Origin: Aurantimonas endophytica
GTDB taxonomy: Bacteria > Pseudomonadota > Alphaproteobacteria > Rhizobiales > Rhizobiaceae
Length of the DNA stretch: 64,000 bases
Reading direction: 5' to 3'
Assembly (NCBI RefSeq): GCF_014196845.1
Contig: NZ_JACIEM010000001.1
Span: 186,001-250,000, forward strand
Shown: piece after piece, positions 19,710-29,321 of the stretch
How the letters are laid out: every line of letters begins with the position of its first letter
How positions within the stretch are numbered: position 1 is the first letter of the stretch
Notes under the pieces: generated by a model
Databases searched by the model: none
Told to the model about the DNA's origin: nothing
The model's input: only the letters and a program-made list of their open reading frames with translations
Translations under genes and position numbers: made by a program

Positions 19710-20589
19710 GGGCGGCCTCCCGGTGGCGCTGGAGGCGCTTGCCGTAGGCCTGGCTGGCCCGGTCGAAGATGATGGCGATGGCGACGATGGCGAGACCGTT
19801 CAGCACGCCCTGGGTGAAGTACTGGTTGGTGATCGCCTGCAGCACCGGCTGGCCGAGCCCCCGCACCCCGATCAGCGAGGCGACGACGACCATCGCCAGG
19901 GCCATCATGATGGTCTGGTTGATGCCGGCCATGATGGTCGGCAGCGCCAGCGGCAACTGTACCTGCATCAGCCGCTGCCAGGTGGAGGAGCCGAAGGCGT
20001 TGGCGGCCTCGAGCACTTCCTTGTCGACCAGCCGGATCCCGAGATTGGTCAGCCGGATGATCGGCGGCATCGCGTAGATCACCACCACGATCAGCCCCGG
20101 GATCAGCCCGATTCCGAGCAGCATGACGATCGGGATCAGATAGACGAAGGACGGCATCGTCTGCATCACGTCGAGGATCGGATTGATCACCGCCTGCACG
20201 CGGTTCGAGCGCGACATCAGGATGCCGATCGGCAGGCCTACGACGATCGACATCAAGGTGCACACGATGATGATCGACAGCGTCCGCATCGTGTCTTCCC
20301 ACATGCCGAAAACGCCGATCAGGGTGAGCGCGATGGCGGTGCCGATGGTGATCTTCGGGGAGCGGCTGGCGAGCCAGACGACCAGCACGATGACGCCGAG
20401 CACGATGAACCACGGCGTGCCCAGCAGGAGCCGCTCGAACCAGAGCAGGAAATCGAGCAGCGGGCGGAACATCGCCTCGATCGTATCGCCATAGGCCCGC
20501 GAGAACGCGCGGTAATGCTGGTCGATTGTGCGGGACATCAGTCGCAGGTCACGGCCCGCGATCTGGGGAAATTCGGTCAGCCAGTCCAA
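19702..20589 (-). CDS. proW: Glycine betaine/proline ABC transporter permease
   Basis: A 295-residue inner-membrane permease of the OpuAB/ProW type. After a cytoplasmic and periplasmic lead (residues 1-65) there are about six to seven membrane helices, with the BPD-type coupling motif around EAANAFGSSTWQRLMQVQLP (residues about 195-215). The gene runs directly into proV with an eight-base overlap. It is 214 bases downstream of the binding-protein gene, and that gap carries a strong hairpin (20701-20725) that may reduce read-through or stabilise the binding-protein message. Confidence 0.92.
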   Translation of the reverse strand: MDWLTEFPQIAGRDLRLMSRTIDQHYRAFSRAYGDTIEAMFRPLLDFLLWFERLLLGTPWFIVLGVIVLVVWLASRSPKITIGTAIALTLIGVFGMWEDTMRTLSIIIVCTLMSIVVGLPIGILMSRSNRVQAVINPILDVMQTMPSFVYLIPIVMLLGIGLIPGLIVVVIYAMPPIIRLTNLGIRLVDKEVLEAANAFGSSTWQRLMQVQLPLALPTIMAGINQTIMMALAMVVVASLIGVRGLGQPVLQAITNQYFTQGVLNGLAIVAIAIIFDRASQAYGKRLQRHREAAHG

Positions 20590-20700
20590 GCGACAGGGCT
20601 CCTTCTCGTCGTCCAGCGGGATTCTTACAGGAGGAAGGAAGCATCAGGGAACCGCAGGCAGATACCGACGCTGCGCCCTGCGCGATCTCCTCATATGCGA

Positions 20701-20725
20701 ACGGCCGCGGCGACGCCGCGGCCGT
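20701..20725 (-). promoter_or_regulatory. GC-rich intercistronic hairpin between binding-protein and permease genes
   Basis: A perfect inverted repeat with 11-base arms ACGGCCGCGGC and GCCGCGGCCGT and a three-base loop. It lies 79 bases after the stop of the substrate-binding protein gene, within the transporter operon. It has no T-run, so it is more likely an mRNA-stabilising or attenuating structure than a full terminator. This arrangement is common where a binding protein must exceed its permease in amount. Confidence 0.55.
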
Positions 20726-20803
20726 GATGAAATTGATGCCACGACCCTGCATGCCCATGCGACCTGCGGTCGCTATGAGCCAGGTCGGCTGGGGATGGCG
20801 GGA

Positions 20804-21802
20804 TCAGAGAGCCTGCTTGATCTTGTCTGCCGTCTCGGGCGACACCCAGTTCGACCAGACCGCCTCGTTGTTCTCGAGGAAATACAGGGCGGTGTCCTCG
20901 CCGGTGGCCTGGTTGTCTTCCTTCCAGGCCAGCAGATTGTTGACCGTCTCGTTGCTCCAGGAGCGGCCCTTTAGATAGGCGACGATACCCGGCGACAGCT
21001 CGGCGACCCGCGGCGTCACCACGGTGAAGACCTCGGACTTGGTCCAGGCATTGATCTTCGGATCAGGGCAATCGGCAACGGTCGTGCAGCGCTGCCACTC
21101 TTCCGGATCGTGCTCGGCATCGAAGGCGAGCTTCACCATCGGATACTTTCCGAGGATGGCAGTCGGTGCCCAGTAATAGCCGAGCCATGGCTCCTCGTTC
21201 TCGTAGGCGCGGGCAATCGAGCCATCGAGGCCTGCGGCCGAGCCGGTGTCGACGAGGACGAAGCCCTTATCCGTCGCGTCATAGGCCTTGAACAGGTTGG
21301 CGGTGGTGATCTGGCAGCCCCAGCCCGCCGGGCAACCGTGGACGGCGCCCTTGCTCGGGTCCTCGCGGGAAGGGAACAGGTCCGGGTGGGCGAGCGCGTC
21401 GCCGACCGTCTTGATCTCCGGATGTGCCTCGGCGAAATAGTCCGGCACCCACCAGCCTTCCTCACCGCCGTCGGCCAGCACTTCCGCCCCGAATTCGATC
21501 GTGCCTTCCTCTGCAGCCGCGTCGATCTGCTCGCGGAACTGGTTGACCCACATTTCGGGCGCTACGTCGGGTTCCTGCTTCTCCGTCATCGATGCGAAGG
21601 TCGGCATCGTGTCGCCGGGCATCAGGCGGGCCGTGCAATCGAAGCCCTCGGCGATGATGAACCGGTCGATTTCGGCCATGACCTCGGCGGAGGCCCAATT
21701 CATGTTGGAGATGGTAATCTCGCAGTTGTCCTGAGCAGATGCCGTCGGCGCAAAGCTGAAAACAGCTGCCGCCAGCAAGGTGGCCGTAACAAGTGATTTC
21801 AT
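20804..21802 (-). CDS. proX: Glycine betaine/proline ABC transporter substrate-binding protein
   Basis: A 332-residue periplasmic protein of the OpuAC family. The start at 21802 (MKSLVTATLLAAAVFSFAPT) gives a clear Sec signal cut after ASAQ; an ATG 11 codons earlier is possible but lacks a better ribosome site. The mature part has the family pattern ITISNMNWASAEVMAEIDRF and VAEL/PELYW-like segments, with several tryptophans (EEGWWVPDYF, NQF..W, EPWLGYYWAP) suited to a cation-pi box around a trimethylammonium group. It heads the transporter operon. Uptake of glycine betaine is well supported by family and context; the exact ligand range is not. Confidence 0.92.
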   Translation of the reverse strand: MKSLVTATLLAAAVFSFAPTASAQDNCEITISNMNWASAEVMAEIDRFIIAEGFDCTARLMPGDTMPTFASMTEKQEPDVAPEMWVNQFREQIDAAAEEGTIEFGAEVLADGGEEGWWVPDYFAEAHPEIKTVGDALAHPDLFPSREDPSKGAVHGCPAGWGCQITTANLFKAYDATDKGFVLVDTGSAAGLDGSIARAYENEEPWLGYYWAPTAILGKYPMVKLAFDAEHDPEEWQRCTTVADCPDPKINAWTKSEVFTVVTPRVAELSPGIVAYLKGRSWSNETVNNLLAWKEDNQATGEDTALYFLENNEAVWSNWVSPETADKIKQAL

Positions 21803-22360
21803 CAGATTTCCCTGATTTCGAGTTTCTAGGGACATCGGCGACAGGAGTTGCCACCGCGCATCGGCCGAAACGCCGAGGCGAGCCGAAGCCTTCGCAACTG
21901 TCCTAGGGAAGACAGCACGTTTTCTCGGAACTCAAGGCAGAAGCTAGACCCTGCTGGCCACGATTCCAACATATTTCTGGCGGGCGACGACCGGTGGCAC
22001 CGGGAAAGGGCTGATACAGAGGTGTCAGCGACCTTCCGAGCGGAGGGTCGCACTTCGGGGGTGGCATCTTACGGATGGCGTAGGGAAGTGGGCCGGGCAG
22101 AGGCTTTCGATCCTACACGTCGCTCGCTTGCCGCGGATTTCCCACGTCAAAGGGACCGGTCGCCGACTTTCCTGACGCGCTCGCCAAGCTAACGGCTCGG
22201 TAACTGGTTGCGGCTAAGAATCAGGACGCGGCAGGAAGGCAGGACCGGATCAGGTTGTGCGTACCGGGACCCCCTCCTGCCGTTCCCATCCCTGACAGTC
22301 GACGCTTCAACGGCGCCCAGGCCGCAGGCCCGGGTGCGTCGATAATCCACCGCCCCAACG
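21803..22360. other. Intergenic stretch without a recognised gene
   Basis: About 560 bases between the betaine-binding protein gene and the response regulator gene, both on the minus strand. The first part must hold the promoter of the transporter operon. One plus-strand open frame crosses it but shows no protein-like composition or ribosome site. I see no RNA gene or repeat here. Confidence 0.5.
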
Positions 22361-22702
22361 TCAGGCCGCTACCGGCAATAACTCGGCAACCTGCTCGGGG
22401 CGGAAGGGCTTGGACACTTTCGGCACCGCGTTGAAGGTTGCCGGAAGATTGTCGAGGCTGCTGGAGACGAAGCAGAACGGCACGCGATCACGTAGAAGGC
22501 GCTGCGCGATCGGTAAGGAGGTCTCGCCTGCGGAGCCCAGCGCAATGTCCAGCAGGGCGAAATCGATGCCGCCGGCAAGCGAGGACAGCGCCGCATCGAG
22601 GGAATCGACAACCAGCACTTCGGCCGCCCCGACCTGGCTCAGCACGATGTCTTCAAGATCGATGGCGATGATCGGCTCGTCTTCAACAATGAGGATTTTC
22701 AT
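22361..22702 (-). CDS. Single-domain response regulator
   Basis: A 113-residue receiver domain with nothing attached. The acidic pocket is seen in ILIVEDEP near the N-terminus, the phosphoacceptor aspartate in FALLDIALG (about residue 52) and the conserved lysine in VSKPFRP (about residue 98). The Thr/Ser position lies in CFVSSSLDN. In Hyphomicrobiales such stand-alone receivers (Sma0114 or FATGUY-like type) often act in phosphorelays or with HWE-type kinases. No kinase gene is adjacent, so its partner is unknown. It is well separated from neighbouring genes and likely has its own promoter. Confidence 0.85.
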   Translation of the reverse strand: MKILIVEDEPIIAIDLEDIVLSQVGAAEVLVVDSLDAALSSLAGGIDFALLDIALGSAGETSLPIAQRLLRDRVPFCFVSSSLDNLPATFNAVPKVSKPFRPEQVAELLPVAA

Positions 22703-22960
22703 GGTCAGACCCTTCGATTTCCCGTGTTAAATGCGCACGGTGCGGAAGCGGTTGCGGGAACATGAAAAATTTCAGAACTTTTTGCGAAGCAACTTTCGAT
22801 TAACTATGACCACTTCAGAAGGTTGAAAAGAACAACCATGTTGGCGGTCGGAACGTTGCGCCGAGACTTTTGCGATGTCTCGCACCTCCATCAGCAGGGT
22901 CGTGGTGGAGTTCCGGTGGGCACTCGCGGGCCCGCAGGTCGGCAGATGGGATGAGCTCCG

Positions 22961-24973
22961 CTATCCCGCCGCCTTGGCGCTGGACAGGGGACGGATGCTC
23001 TCGGCCTCGCCGATCCGGAAGCGCGTGAGAACTTCCGAGGCGACGCGTTCCGCCGGCATCGGCTTGCCGAAGAGATAACCCTGCAACTGGTCGCAGCCGA
23101 GGCGCTTCATCAGCTCGACCTGGGCGTCGGTCTCGATGCCCTCGGTCGTCACCTTCATCTGCATTGTATGGGCCATCGCGACGATCGTCTCGAGAATCTG
23201 CGGGACGTTGGGCTCGCCGTTGGTGAGCGCGACCATGAAGGACTGGTCGATCTTCAACTTGTCGAAGGGGAACCGCCACAGATAGCTCAGCGACGAGTAG
23301 CCCGTGCCGAAATCGTCCATGTCGATGGATATGCCGAGGTCTTTCAGCTGGCCCAGCTGCTCCAGCACGTCCTCCGAACGCTCCAGCAGCAGCGATTCCA
23401 CGACTTCGATCTCGAGCCGGCGCCCGGGGATGCCGGCTTCTCGCAACGTCGACTGGACGATGTCGACGAGGTCGCCGTCGCGAAACTGCACCGCGCTGAG
23501 GTTGACGGACACGAACAGCGGCTCGGGCCAGAGGGCGATCTGCCGCGCTGCCTCGCGTATCACCCAACTGCCGATGGCCTTGATATAGCCGCGCGTCTCG
23601 GCGATCGGCACGAAGAGGGTGGGCGAGATGTAGCCGCCCTGGGTATCGCCGAGGCGCAGCAATGCTTCGAAGCCCAGCAGCCGCGATCCGTCGCCATTGA
23701 CGATCGGCTGGTAGAAAAGCTCGAAACGGTCCTTCTCGACGGCTTCGCGCACCAGCGCCTCGATCTGGCGACGGCGGGCCATCTCGTCGTCCATCGACGG
23801 ATCGAAGAAGACCAGGCTCCGGCCCTTGTCGGCCTTGTGATGAAGATGCGCGATCTCGGCGTGCTTGACGATTTCGGAATGGATCCGGCCGTCCTGCGGG
23901 GCGAGGGCGCAGCCGATCGAGATGCTCGGCCGTACGGTCTGCCCGCCCAATTGTACGGGCTCGCAGACGGAATCGCTGATGCGCCGGGCAAAACTGGCGA
24001 TCGCGGCGACGTCGCTGGAGCGCCGGTGCAGCACGGCGAAGTCGTCGGCGCCGATGCGGGCGACGAGGTCGCCTTCGTCCACGGCAGCGGCGAGCCGGGT
24101 GGCGACGGTGCGGAGCAGCTCGTCGCCGCATCCGTGGCCGAGACTGTTGTTGATCTCCGAAAGCTCGTCGAGGTCGATGTAAAGATACGCGACCCGTTCG
24201 CGCGTGGCGCGGGCCGTTGCCATCACCCGGTCGGTCTCTTCCTGCATGCGCCGGCGGTTGAGGAGATGGGTGAGGCCATCATGGTTAGCGAGGAACTGGA
24301 TCCGCTCGTCGGCCTCGGAGATCTTCCGCTTGCGGCGCAGATAGAGCAGGAACGGGACGCCGGTCGCCAGACAGAGGACAAAGGCCACGAGCGCCGATGT
24401 GCGGCCCAGCGTGCCGGCATAGGCGGCGCGGCTCTCGTCCATGTTGGCGACGACCGACAAGTAGCCGATCGTGACACCGTCGCGGATCAGTGGCGCGACA
24501 ACGGACGAGTTGGTGCGACCCTCATCGTGCACGACCTGCCACTCGCCCTGTCGCTCCAGCAACGATGGCGACAGGCGATCGCCGGAACTGATGCCTCCGG
24601 GGCGATCGCGCAGGAGCCACTCGTAACGGTCGGATCGGGACCGGAATACTTCCTCGCCCTGCTGGCTGAAGACCGCAAAGCTCTCGATGTCCGCCAGATT
24701 CGCAACCGTGCGGATCGTCGTCTCTGCGTTCGGATCGCGCGCGATGCCGGTAAGGAAAGCGTCGACCTGTCCCTGCGGGCCAAGCAGAAGGCGCACGAAA
24801 TTGGCGCCGCGCGCACGCATCTCCGCCTCGACCAGCTCCCCGACCGACGCGCTGCCGAGCCACAGGATGCTCATGATCACGAAACCGGTAACTGCCACGC
24901 CGCCGCAGACTGTTGCCCAGTATCGCCTGATGGTGTTGAGCAGCATTGCACTCGTCGCACTGTTCCGTGCCAC
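22961..24973 (-). CDS. Membrane GGDEF/EAL c-di-GMP protein with degenerate GGDEF site
   Basis: A 670-residue protein. Two membrane helices (about residues 15-40 and 180-202) flank a periplasmic sensor domain of about 140 residues. The GGDEF domain follows (about 215-375), but its active site reads ARIGADDFAVL, that is GADDF instead of GGDEF, so cyclase activity is doubtful and it may only bind GTP or c-di-GMP. The EAL domain (about 390-640) keeps EALLRLG, the metal-binding DDFGTGYSSLSYL and SVNLSAVQF, so phosphodiesterase activity is likely. It stands alone after the malonate operon, separated by a 15-bp inverted repeat. Confidence 0.9.
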   Translation of the reverse strand: MARNSATSAMLLNTIRRYWATVCGGVAVTGFVIMSILWLGSASVGELVEAEMRARGANFVRLLLGPQGQVDAFLTGIARDPNAETTIRTVANLADIESFAVFSQQGEEVFRSRSDRYEWLLRDRPGGISSGDRLSPSLLERQGEWQVVHDEGRTNSSVVAPLIRDGVTIGYLSVVANMDESRAAYAGTLGRTSALVAFVLCLATGVPFLLYLRRKRKISEADERIQFLANHDGLTHLLNRRRMQEETDRVMATARATRERVAYLYIDLDELSEINNSLGHGCGDELLRTVATRLAAAVDEGDLVARIGADDFAVLHRRSSDVAAIASFARRISDSVCEPVQLGGQTVRPSISIGCALAPQDGRIHSEIVKHAEIAHLHHKADKGRSLVFFDPSMDDEMARRRQIEALVREAVEKDRFELFYQPIVNGDGSRLLGFEALLRLGDTQGGYISPTLFVPIAETRGYIKAIGSWVIREAARQIALWPEPLFVSVNLSAVQFRDGDLVDIVQSTLREAGIPGRRLEIEVVESLLLERSEDVLEQLGQLKDLGISIDMDDFGTGYSSLSYLWRFPFDKLKIDQSFMVALTNGEPNVPQILETIVAMAHTMQMKVTTEGIETDAQVELMKRLGCDQLQGYLFGKPMPAERVASEVLTRFRIGEAESIRPLSSAKAAG

Positions 24974-25057
24974 GATGCTAGATCCAGAAGGTAAATATTC
25001 TTTCGGCTCGGCGACTTGCGAGAATTTGCCGATGAAGTGCCAGAGCCCGATACGGGC

Positions 25058-25100
25058 AGGACAGCTCCCACTACGCTGCTCGCGCAGTGGGAGCTGTCCT
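25058..25100 (-). terminator. Strong hairpin downstream of the malonate operon
   Basis: A perfect 15-base inverted repeat with arms AGGACAGCTCCCACT (25058-25072) and AGTGGGAGCTGTCCT (25086-25100) around a 13-base loop. It begins 17 bases after the last gene of the malonate operon. There is no T-run after the stem, so it may be a Rho-assisted terminator or a 3' stabilising structure. Confidence 0.55.
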
Positions 25101-25116
25101 GATCAGCTGCGTCCTC

Positions 25117-26646
25117 TCAGGCCTTCGACAGGAGATCGGCGAACTGCTCGCGCAGGACGTTCTTCTGCACCTTGCCCATCGTATTGCGGGGCAACTCGTC
25201 GACGAAGACGATGCGCTTGGGCTGCTTGAACCGAGCCAGCCGCTCCTTGAGCGCCGCAGTGAGCTCGTCCTCGCGCACGGCCCCCTTCGCCACCACGACG
25301 CCGACCACACCCTCTCCGAAGTCGGGGTGCGGCACGCCGATCACGGCGCTTTCGACCACGCCCGGCAACTCGTCCAGGGCGATCTCGACTTCCTTCGGAT
25401 AGATGTTGAAGCCCCCGGAAATGACGAGGTCCTTGCCGCGCCCGACGATCGTCACGTAGCCATCGGGATCGATCAGGCCGAGGTCGCCGGTGATGAAGTA
25501 GCCGTCGTCGCGAAACTCTGCCGCGGTCTTTTCCGGCATCTGCCAGTAGCCCGAGAAGACGTTGGGCCCCTTGACCTCGATGACCCCGATCTCGCCCTGC
25601 GGCAGTTCCTTGCCCGTCTCGGCATCCACCACGCGGAGTGCCACCCCCGGCAAGGGGAAGCCGACCGTGCCGGCCCGTCGCTCGCCCTCATAGGGGTTGG
25701 ACGTGCTCATGCTGGTCTCGGTCATGCCGTAGCGCTCGAGAATGCGCTGGCCGGTGCGTGCCTCGAATTCCCGGTGGGTGTCTGCCAGCAGGGGCGCCGA
25801 CCCGGAGACGAACAGCCGCATGTGTGCCGTCGCCTCGCGGGTCAGCCGCTCGTCAGAAAGCAGCCGCGTGTAAAAGGTTGGGACGCCCATCATCGTGGTC
25901 GCCTGCGGCAGGTAGCGAAACACCTGCTCGACATCGAATTTCGGCAGGAAGATCGTCGATGCTCCGACGATCAGCACGGTGTTCGACGCGACGAAAAGTC
26001 CATGCGTGTGGAAGATCGGCAGGGCATGCAGCAGCATGTCGTCTGCCGTGAAGCGCCAGGTGTCGCGCAGCACCTCAGCGTTCGACAGGAGATTGTCGTG
26101 CGTCAGCATCGCGCCCTTGGAGCGGCCGGTCGTGCCCGATGTGTAGAGGATGGCCGCAAGGTCGTCTCCGGCCCGTGCGACAGAATCGAACTTCTCCGGC
26201 GCGGCCAGCGCGGCATCGAAAAGCGAACCGCCGCTTCGGTCGGCGGACGTCCAGACACCCAGGGTCTCAATGCGAGCGCCGGCCTTTTCGGCCAATGGTG
26301 CGAGGCTGTCGCGGGAAGCGGGATCGCAGACGAACACGGTCGGGCGAGCGTCATCGAGAAAATAGCCGATCTCTGAGCCGGTATAGCCGGTGTTCAGCGG
26401 CAGGAAGACGCCGCCGGCCCGCACGGTGCCGAGATACAGCATCAGCGCCTCGATGGATTTCTCCACCTGCGCCGCCACCCGGTCTCCGGGTTGCACGCCG
26501 AGACCGATCAGCACGTTGGCGAACCGCGCCGAGACCGCTTCCACGTCTGCGTAGGAGTAGTTCCGCCCGTCAGGAAGCACGGCGAAGCGCTTTCCCGGAT
26601 CGCGTCGTCCCGCTTCCATCAGGCCATCGAACAAGCGGTTCGTCAT
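25117..26646 (-). CDS. matB: Malonyl-CoA synthetase
   Basis: A 509-residue acyl-adenylate-forming enzyme. The start is the ATG giving MTNRLFDGLMEAGRRDPGKR; it overlaps the stop of the upstream gene by four bases (ATGA). The P-loop-like AMP motif YTSGTTGRSKGAM, the GYGMTET-like motif ERYGMTETSMSTSN, the hinge aspartate in YFITGDLGLID and the catalytic lysine in NTMGKVQKN near the C-terminus are all visible. MatB converts malonate, CoA and ATP to malonyl-CoA. With the malonyl-CoA decarboxylase and the TRAP transporter it forms a complete malonate uptake and degradation operon. The synthetase call over other acyl-CoA ligases rests mostly on this context. Confidence 0.93.
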   Translation of the reverse strand: MTNRLFDGLMEAGRRDPGKRFAVLPDGRNYSYADVEAVSARFANVLIGLGVQPGDRVAAQVEKSIEALMLYLGTVRAGGVFLPLNTGYTGSEIGYFLDDARPTVFVCDPASRDSLAPLAEKAGARIETLGVWTSADRSGGSLFDAALAAPEKFDSVARAGDDLAAILYTSGTTGRSKGAMLTHDNLLSNAEVLRDTWRFTADDMLLHALPIFHTHGLFVASNTVLIVGASTIFLPKFDVEQVFRYLPQATTMMGVPTFYTRLLSDERLTREATAHMRLFVSGSAPLLADTHREFEARTGQRILERYGMTETSMSTSNPYEGERRAGTVGFPLPGVALRVVDAETGKELPQGEIGVIEVKGPNVFSGYWQMPEKTAAEFRDDGYFITGDLGLIDPDGYVTIVGRGKDLVISGGFNIYPKEVEIALDELPGVVESAVIGVPHPDFGEGVVGVVVAKGAVREDELTAALKERLARFKQPKRIVFVDELPRNTMGKVQKNVLREQFADLLSKA

Positions 26647-27995
26647 GCTACGTCCTTCATTGCACTGCCGCGACCCGGGAGCAGCGAGGTCACCGCCCGG
26701 CTGGCCGCGATCTCCGCGTCGGTCGCGTAGGCTTCGTGCCGCTGCTCCACACGCGGAAGATCGTAGAGATAATTGACCATCAGCCCGTGCGCCTGCGCGA
26801 GCCCGCCGGCGGAGATGTCGCCGACATGCATGATCCGGTTGAGCATCGCCCCGTTGCCGAGATGGAAGCGCGCCACCGGATCGACCGGCCGGCCGTCGGG
26901 CCGCTTGGCGCGCAGGAAGTATCGTGCCCCCAGCGACAGCAGGCCGGGACGCGCCGCTTCCACCTTGGCGGTATTGGCCGTCCAGTTCGGTTCGCCCACG
27001 ATGGCGATCGCCTGCTTCTCGTTCGCTTCCAGCTTCTCGATTCCGGCGGGCGACAGTCCCGCGAGCCATGCCGCGAGGCCCGGAACCGGCGACAGCGTCA
27101 CGAAGGTCCTGAGGCTCGGGACGGTTTCCTTGAGATCCTCGGCCACCTGCTTGATCAGGAAAGAGCCGAAGCTGACACCGGCGAGGCCAGCATGGCAGTT
27201 CGAGATCGAATAGAACACCGCCGTCTGCGCCGCCTCGGGGGCCAGGACAGGGCGGGCCGGGTCGAGGACGGAGGCGATGGAGGCCGGGATTTCAACCGTC
27301 AGGGCCACCTCGACGAAGATCAGCGGATCGTCGGGAATCGAGGGGTGGAAGAAGGCGAAGCAGCGCCGATCCGCCGGCGCCAGCCGCTGGCGCAGCTCCT
27401 CCCATGTCGCGATCGCGTGGACCGCCTCGTAGCGGATGATCTTCTCCAGGATGCTGGCCGGCGTGTTCCAGTCGATCGGCCGCATCAGGAGAAAGCCGCG
27501 ATTGAACCAGGACTGGAACAGATGCCGCAGATCGTCCTCGACCGGGCCGAGCCGTTCGCGGTCCCGCCGCAGGAACGGCAGCAGCCGCTCGCGCAGCCGG
27601 ACGATTTCCGCGGTGCCGCCGGGCGCGAGATTGAGGCGGCGGAACAGTTCCTGGCGCGGCGGTTCGGCGAGGCGTTGGAGCGTCGACAGCGTCGCCGGGC
27701 TCGGCGCGCTGGCATAGGCATCGGCGGCTTCCCGCAACGCTGCCGCGTCCGGCCCGAAATCGTCGGCCAGAATTGCGAAGAACCGTTCGGCATCCGCGTC
27801 GTCCAGCGCCCGGATGCCCTTCAGGATGTTGGCGGCCAGCCGGACACCCGACGCTTCACCGCGCGAGGATACCAGCCGGTGGCAGAGGCCGGCGAGCTCC
27901 GGCAAGGCGATCCGGCGCGTCGCGTCGTCGCCGAGGAACCAGGAGCGCGCCCCGATCGAGGAGAGAAGGTCGGAGAGCAGCGAAACCCGGCTCAT
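26643..27995 (-). CDS. matA: Malonyl-CoA decarboxylase
   Basis: A 450-residue MCD-family enzyme starting MSRVSLLSDLLSSIGARSWF. The helical N-terminal domain (residues about 1-150) is followed by the catalytic domain with the conserved stretch SNCHAGLAGVSFGSFLIKQV (about residue 270-290) and the C-terminal histidine region ARFHLGNGAMLNR. It releases CO2 from malonyl-CoA, giving acetyl-CoA. The ATG shares one base with the TAA of the TRAP large-permease gene upstream and its own stop overlaps the matB start, so transport and both enzymes are translationally linked. Confidence 0.95.
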   Translation of the reverse strand: MSRVSLLSDLLSSIGARSWFLGDDATRRIALPELAGLCHRLVSSRGEASGVRLAANILKGIRALDDADAERFFAILADDFGPDAAALREAADAYASAPSPATLSTLQRLAEPPRQELFRRLNLAPGGTAEIVRLRERLLPFLRRDRERLGPVEDDLRHLFQSWFNRGFLLMRPIDWNTPASILEKIIRYEAVHAIATWEELRQRLAPADRRCFAFFHPSIPDDPLIFVEVALTVEIPASIASVLDPARPVLAPEAAQTAVFYSISNCHAGLAGVSFGSFLIKQVAEDLKETVPSLRTFVTLSPVPGLAAWLAGLSPAGIEKLEANEKQAIAIVGEPNWTANTAKVEAARPGLLSLGARYFLRAKRPDGRPVDPVARFHLGNGAMLNRIMHVGDISAGGLAQAHGLMVNYLYDLPRVEQRHEAYATDAEIAASRAVTSLLPGRGSAMKDVA

Positions 27996-29320
27996 TACGA
28001 AGGGCCCATCACGAGGTTCGGCAGGAAGAGCGCGATGTCGGGGAACAGGCACAGCAGCACGATCCCGAGCACCATGCACCCGACATAGGGCAGGGAGCCC
28101 CGCAGGATCTGCCCGAGCGAGATATCGGGCGCGATGCCGTTGATGACGTAGAGATTGAGCCCGACGGGCGGGGTGATCAGGCCGATTTCCATGTTGATCG
28201 TGAGGATCACGGCGAACCAGTAGGGATCGAATCCGGCGCCCATGATGATCGGCAGCAGGATCGGGGCGGTCATCAGGATCACCGCCACCGGCGGCAGGAA
28301 GAAGCCGGCGACCAGCAGGAACAGGTTGATGATCCCCATCAGCACCCAGCGGTTGACGTCCATGTCGGCGATGAAGGCAGCGATCGACTGGGTGATGAAC
28401 AGCGACGACAGGGCGAAGGCGAAGAGCTCGGACGCCCCGATGATCAGCATGATCATCACGCTTTCCTTCAGCGTGTCCCTGAAGATCCCGCCCATCTGGG
28501 AAAATTTCCAGGACTTCGAGAAGATGCCGTAGATCACCGCAACGAGGATCAGGCAGAACAGCGCGCCGACGCCGGCGGCCTCGGACGGCGTGGCGATACC
28601 GCCATAGAGGACGAACAGTACCGCGACGATGATCGCGAGAAACGGCAGCACGCGCGGCAGCGCCGCGAAGCGTTCGCGCATGGTGAAGCGCTGGCTGAGC
28701 TCGGTCAGCCCGAGGCCCTGCCGCCGGCAGGAGTAGATCGTCCAGATCATGAACAGCGCCGTGAGCATGATCCCCGGCCCGACGCCGGCGAGGAAAAGCC
28801 GCCCGATCGAGGTTTCGGTGGCGATGCCGTAGACGATCATCGTGACCGACGGCGGAATCAGGATGCCCAACGTGCCGCCGGCTGCGATCGATCCGGCAGC
28901 GATTTCCGGCGGATAGCCGCGCTGGCGCATCTCGGGGATGCCCATCTTGCCGATCGCGGCGCAGGTGGCGGGCGAGGAACCGGACAGCGCCGAGAAGATC
29001 GAGCAGGCGCCGAGATTGGACAGGACCAGCCCGCCGGGCACGCGGTTCAGCCAGCGGTCCAGCGCTTCGTAGAGGTCCTTGCCGGCCGGCGAGGAGGCGA
29101 CGGCCGCACCCATCAGGATGAACATCGGCACCGCGACGAGGCCGAAGGAAGCCAGCCCCCCGAGGAATTGCTCGCCGATGGTTTCCAGGAAGAAAGGCCC
29201 GTAGACGACGAACAGTGCGCCCATCGAGACGAGACCGAGGGAGAAGGCGACGGGAACGCCGATGGCGAGCAGCACCAGCAGTCCTGCAAGCATGGAAAGG
29301 CCGGAAACGGTCGGATCCAT
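27995..29320 (-). CDS. dctM: TRAP transporter large permease (DctM)
   Basis: A 441-residue, 12-14 helix membrane protein of the DctM family. Conserved stretches include SALSGSSPATCAAIGKMGIP and GILIPPSVTMIVYGI. It is the sodium-coupled transport subunit of a tripartite TRAP system. The gene follows the small subunit by one base and precedes matA with a one-base overlap. Malonate (or another C3 dicarboxylate) is the expected substrate because of the downstream MatA and MatB. Confidence 0.92.
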   Translation of the reverse strand: MDPTVSGLSMLAGLLVLLAIGVPVAFSLGLVSMGALFVVYGPFFLETIGEQFLGGLASFGLVAVPMFILMGAAVASSPAGKDLYEALDRWLNRVPGGLVLSNLGACSIFSALSGSSPATCAAIGKMGIPEMRQRGYPPEIAAGSIAAGGTLGILIPPSVTMIVYGIATETSIGRLFLAGVGPGIMLTALFMIWTIYSCRRQGLGLTELSQRFTMRERFAALPRVLPFLAIIVAVLFVLYGGIATPSEAAGVGALFCLILVAVIYGIFSKSWKFSQMGGIFRDTLKESVMIMLIIGASELFAFALSSLFITQSIAAFIADMDVNRWVLMGIINLFLLVAGFFLPPVAVILMTAPILLPIIMGAGFDPYWFAVILTINMEIGLITPPVGLNLYVINGIAPDISLGQILRGSLPYVGCMVLGIVLLCLFPDIALFLPNLVMGPS

Positions 29321-29321
29321 G

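Noticed and set aside
21848-22192. A 114-codon plus-strand frame in the gap after the betaine-binding protein gene
   Set aside because: No ribosome site, no family resemblance, Arg/Ser-rich text typical of chance frames in high-GC DNA.
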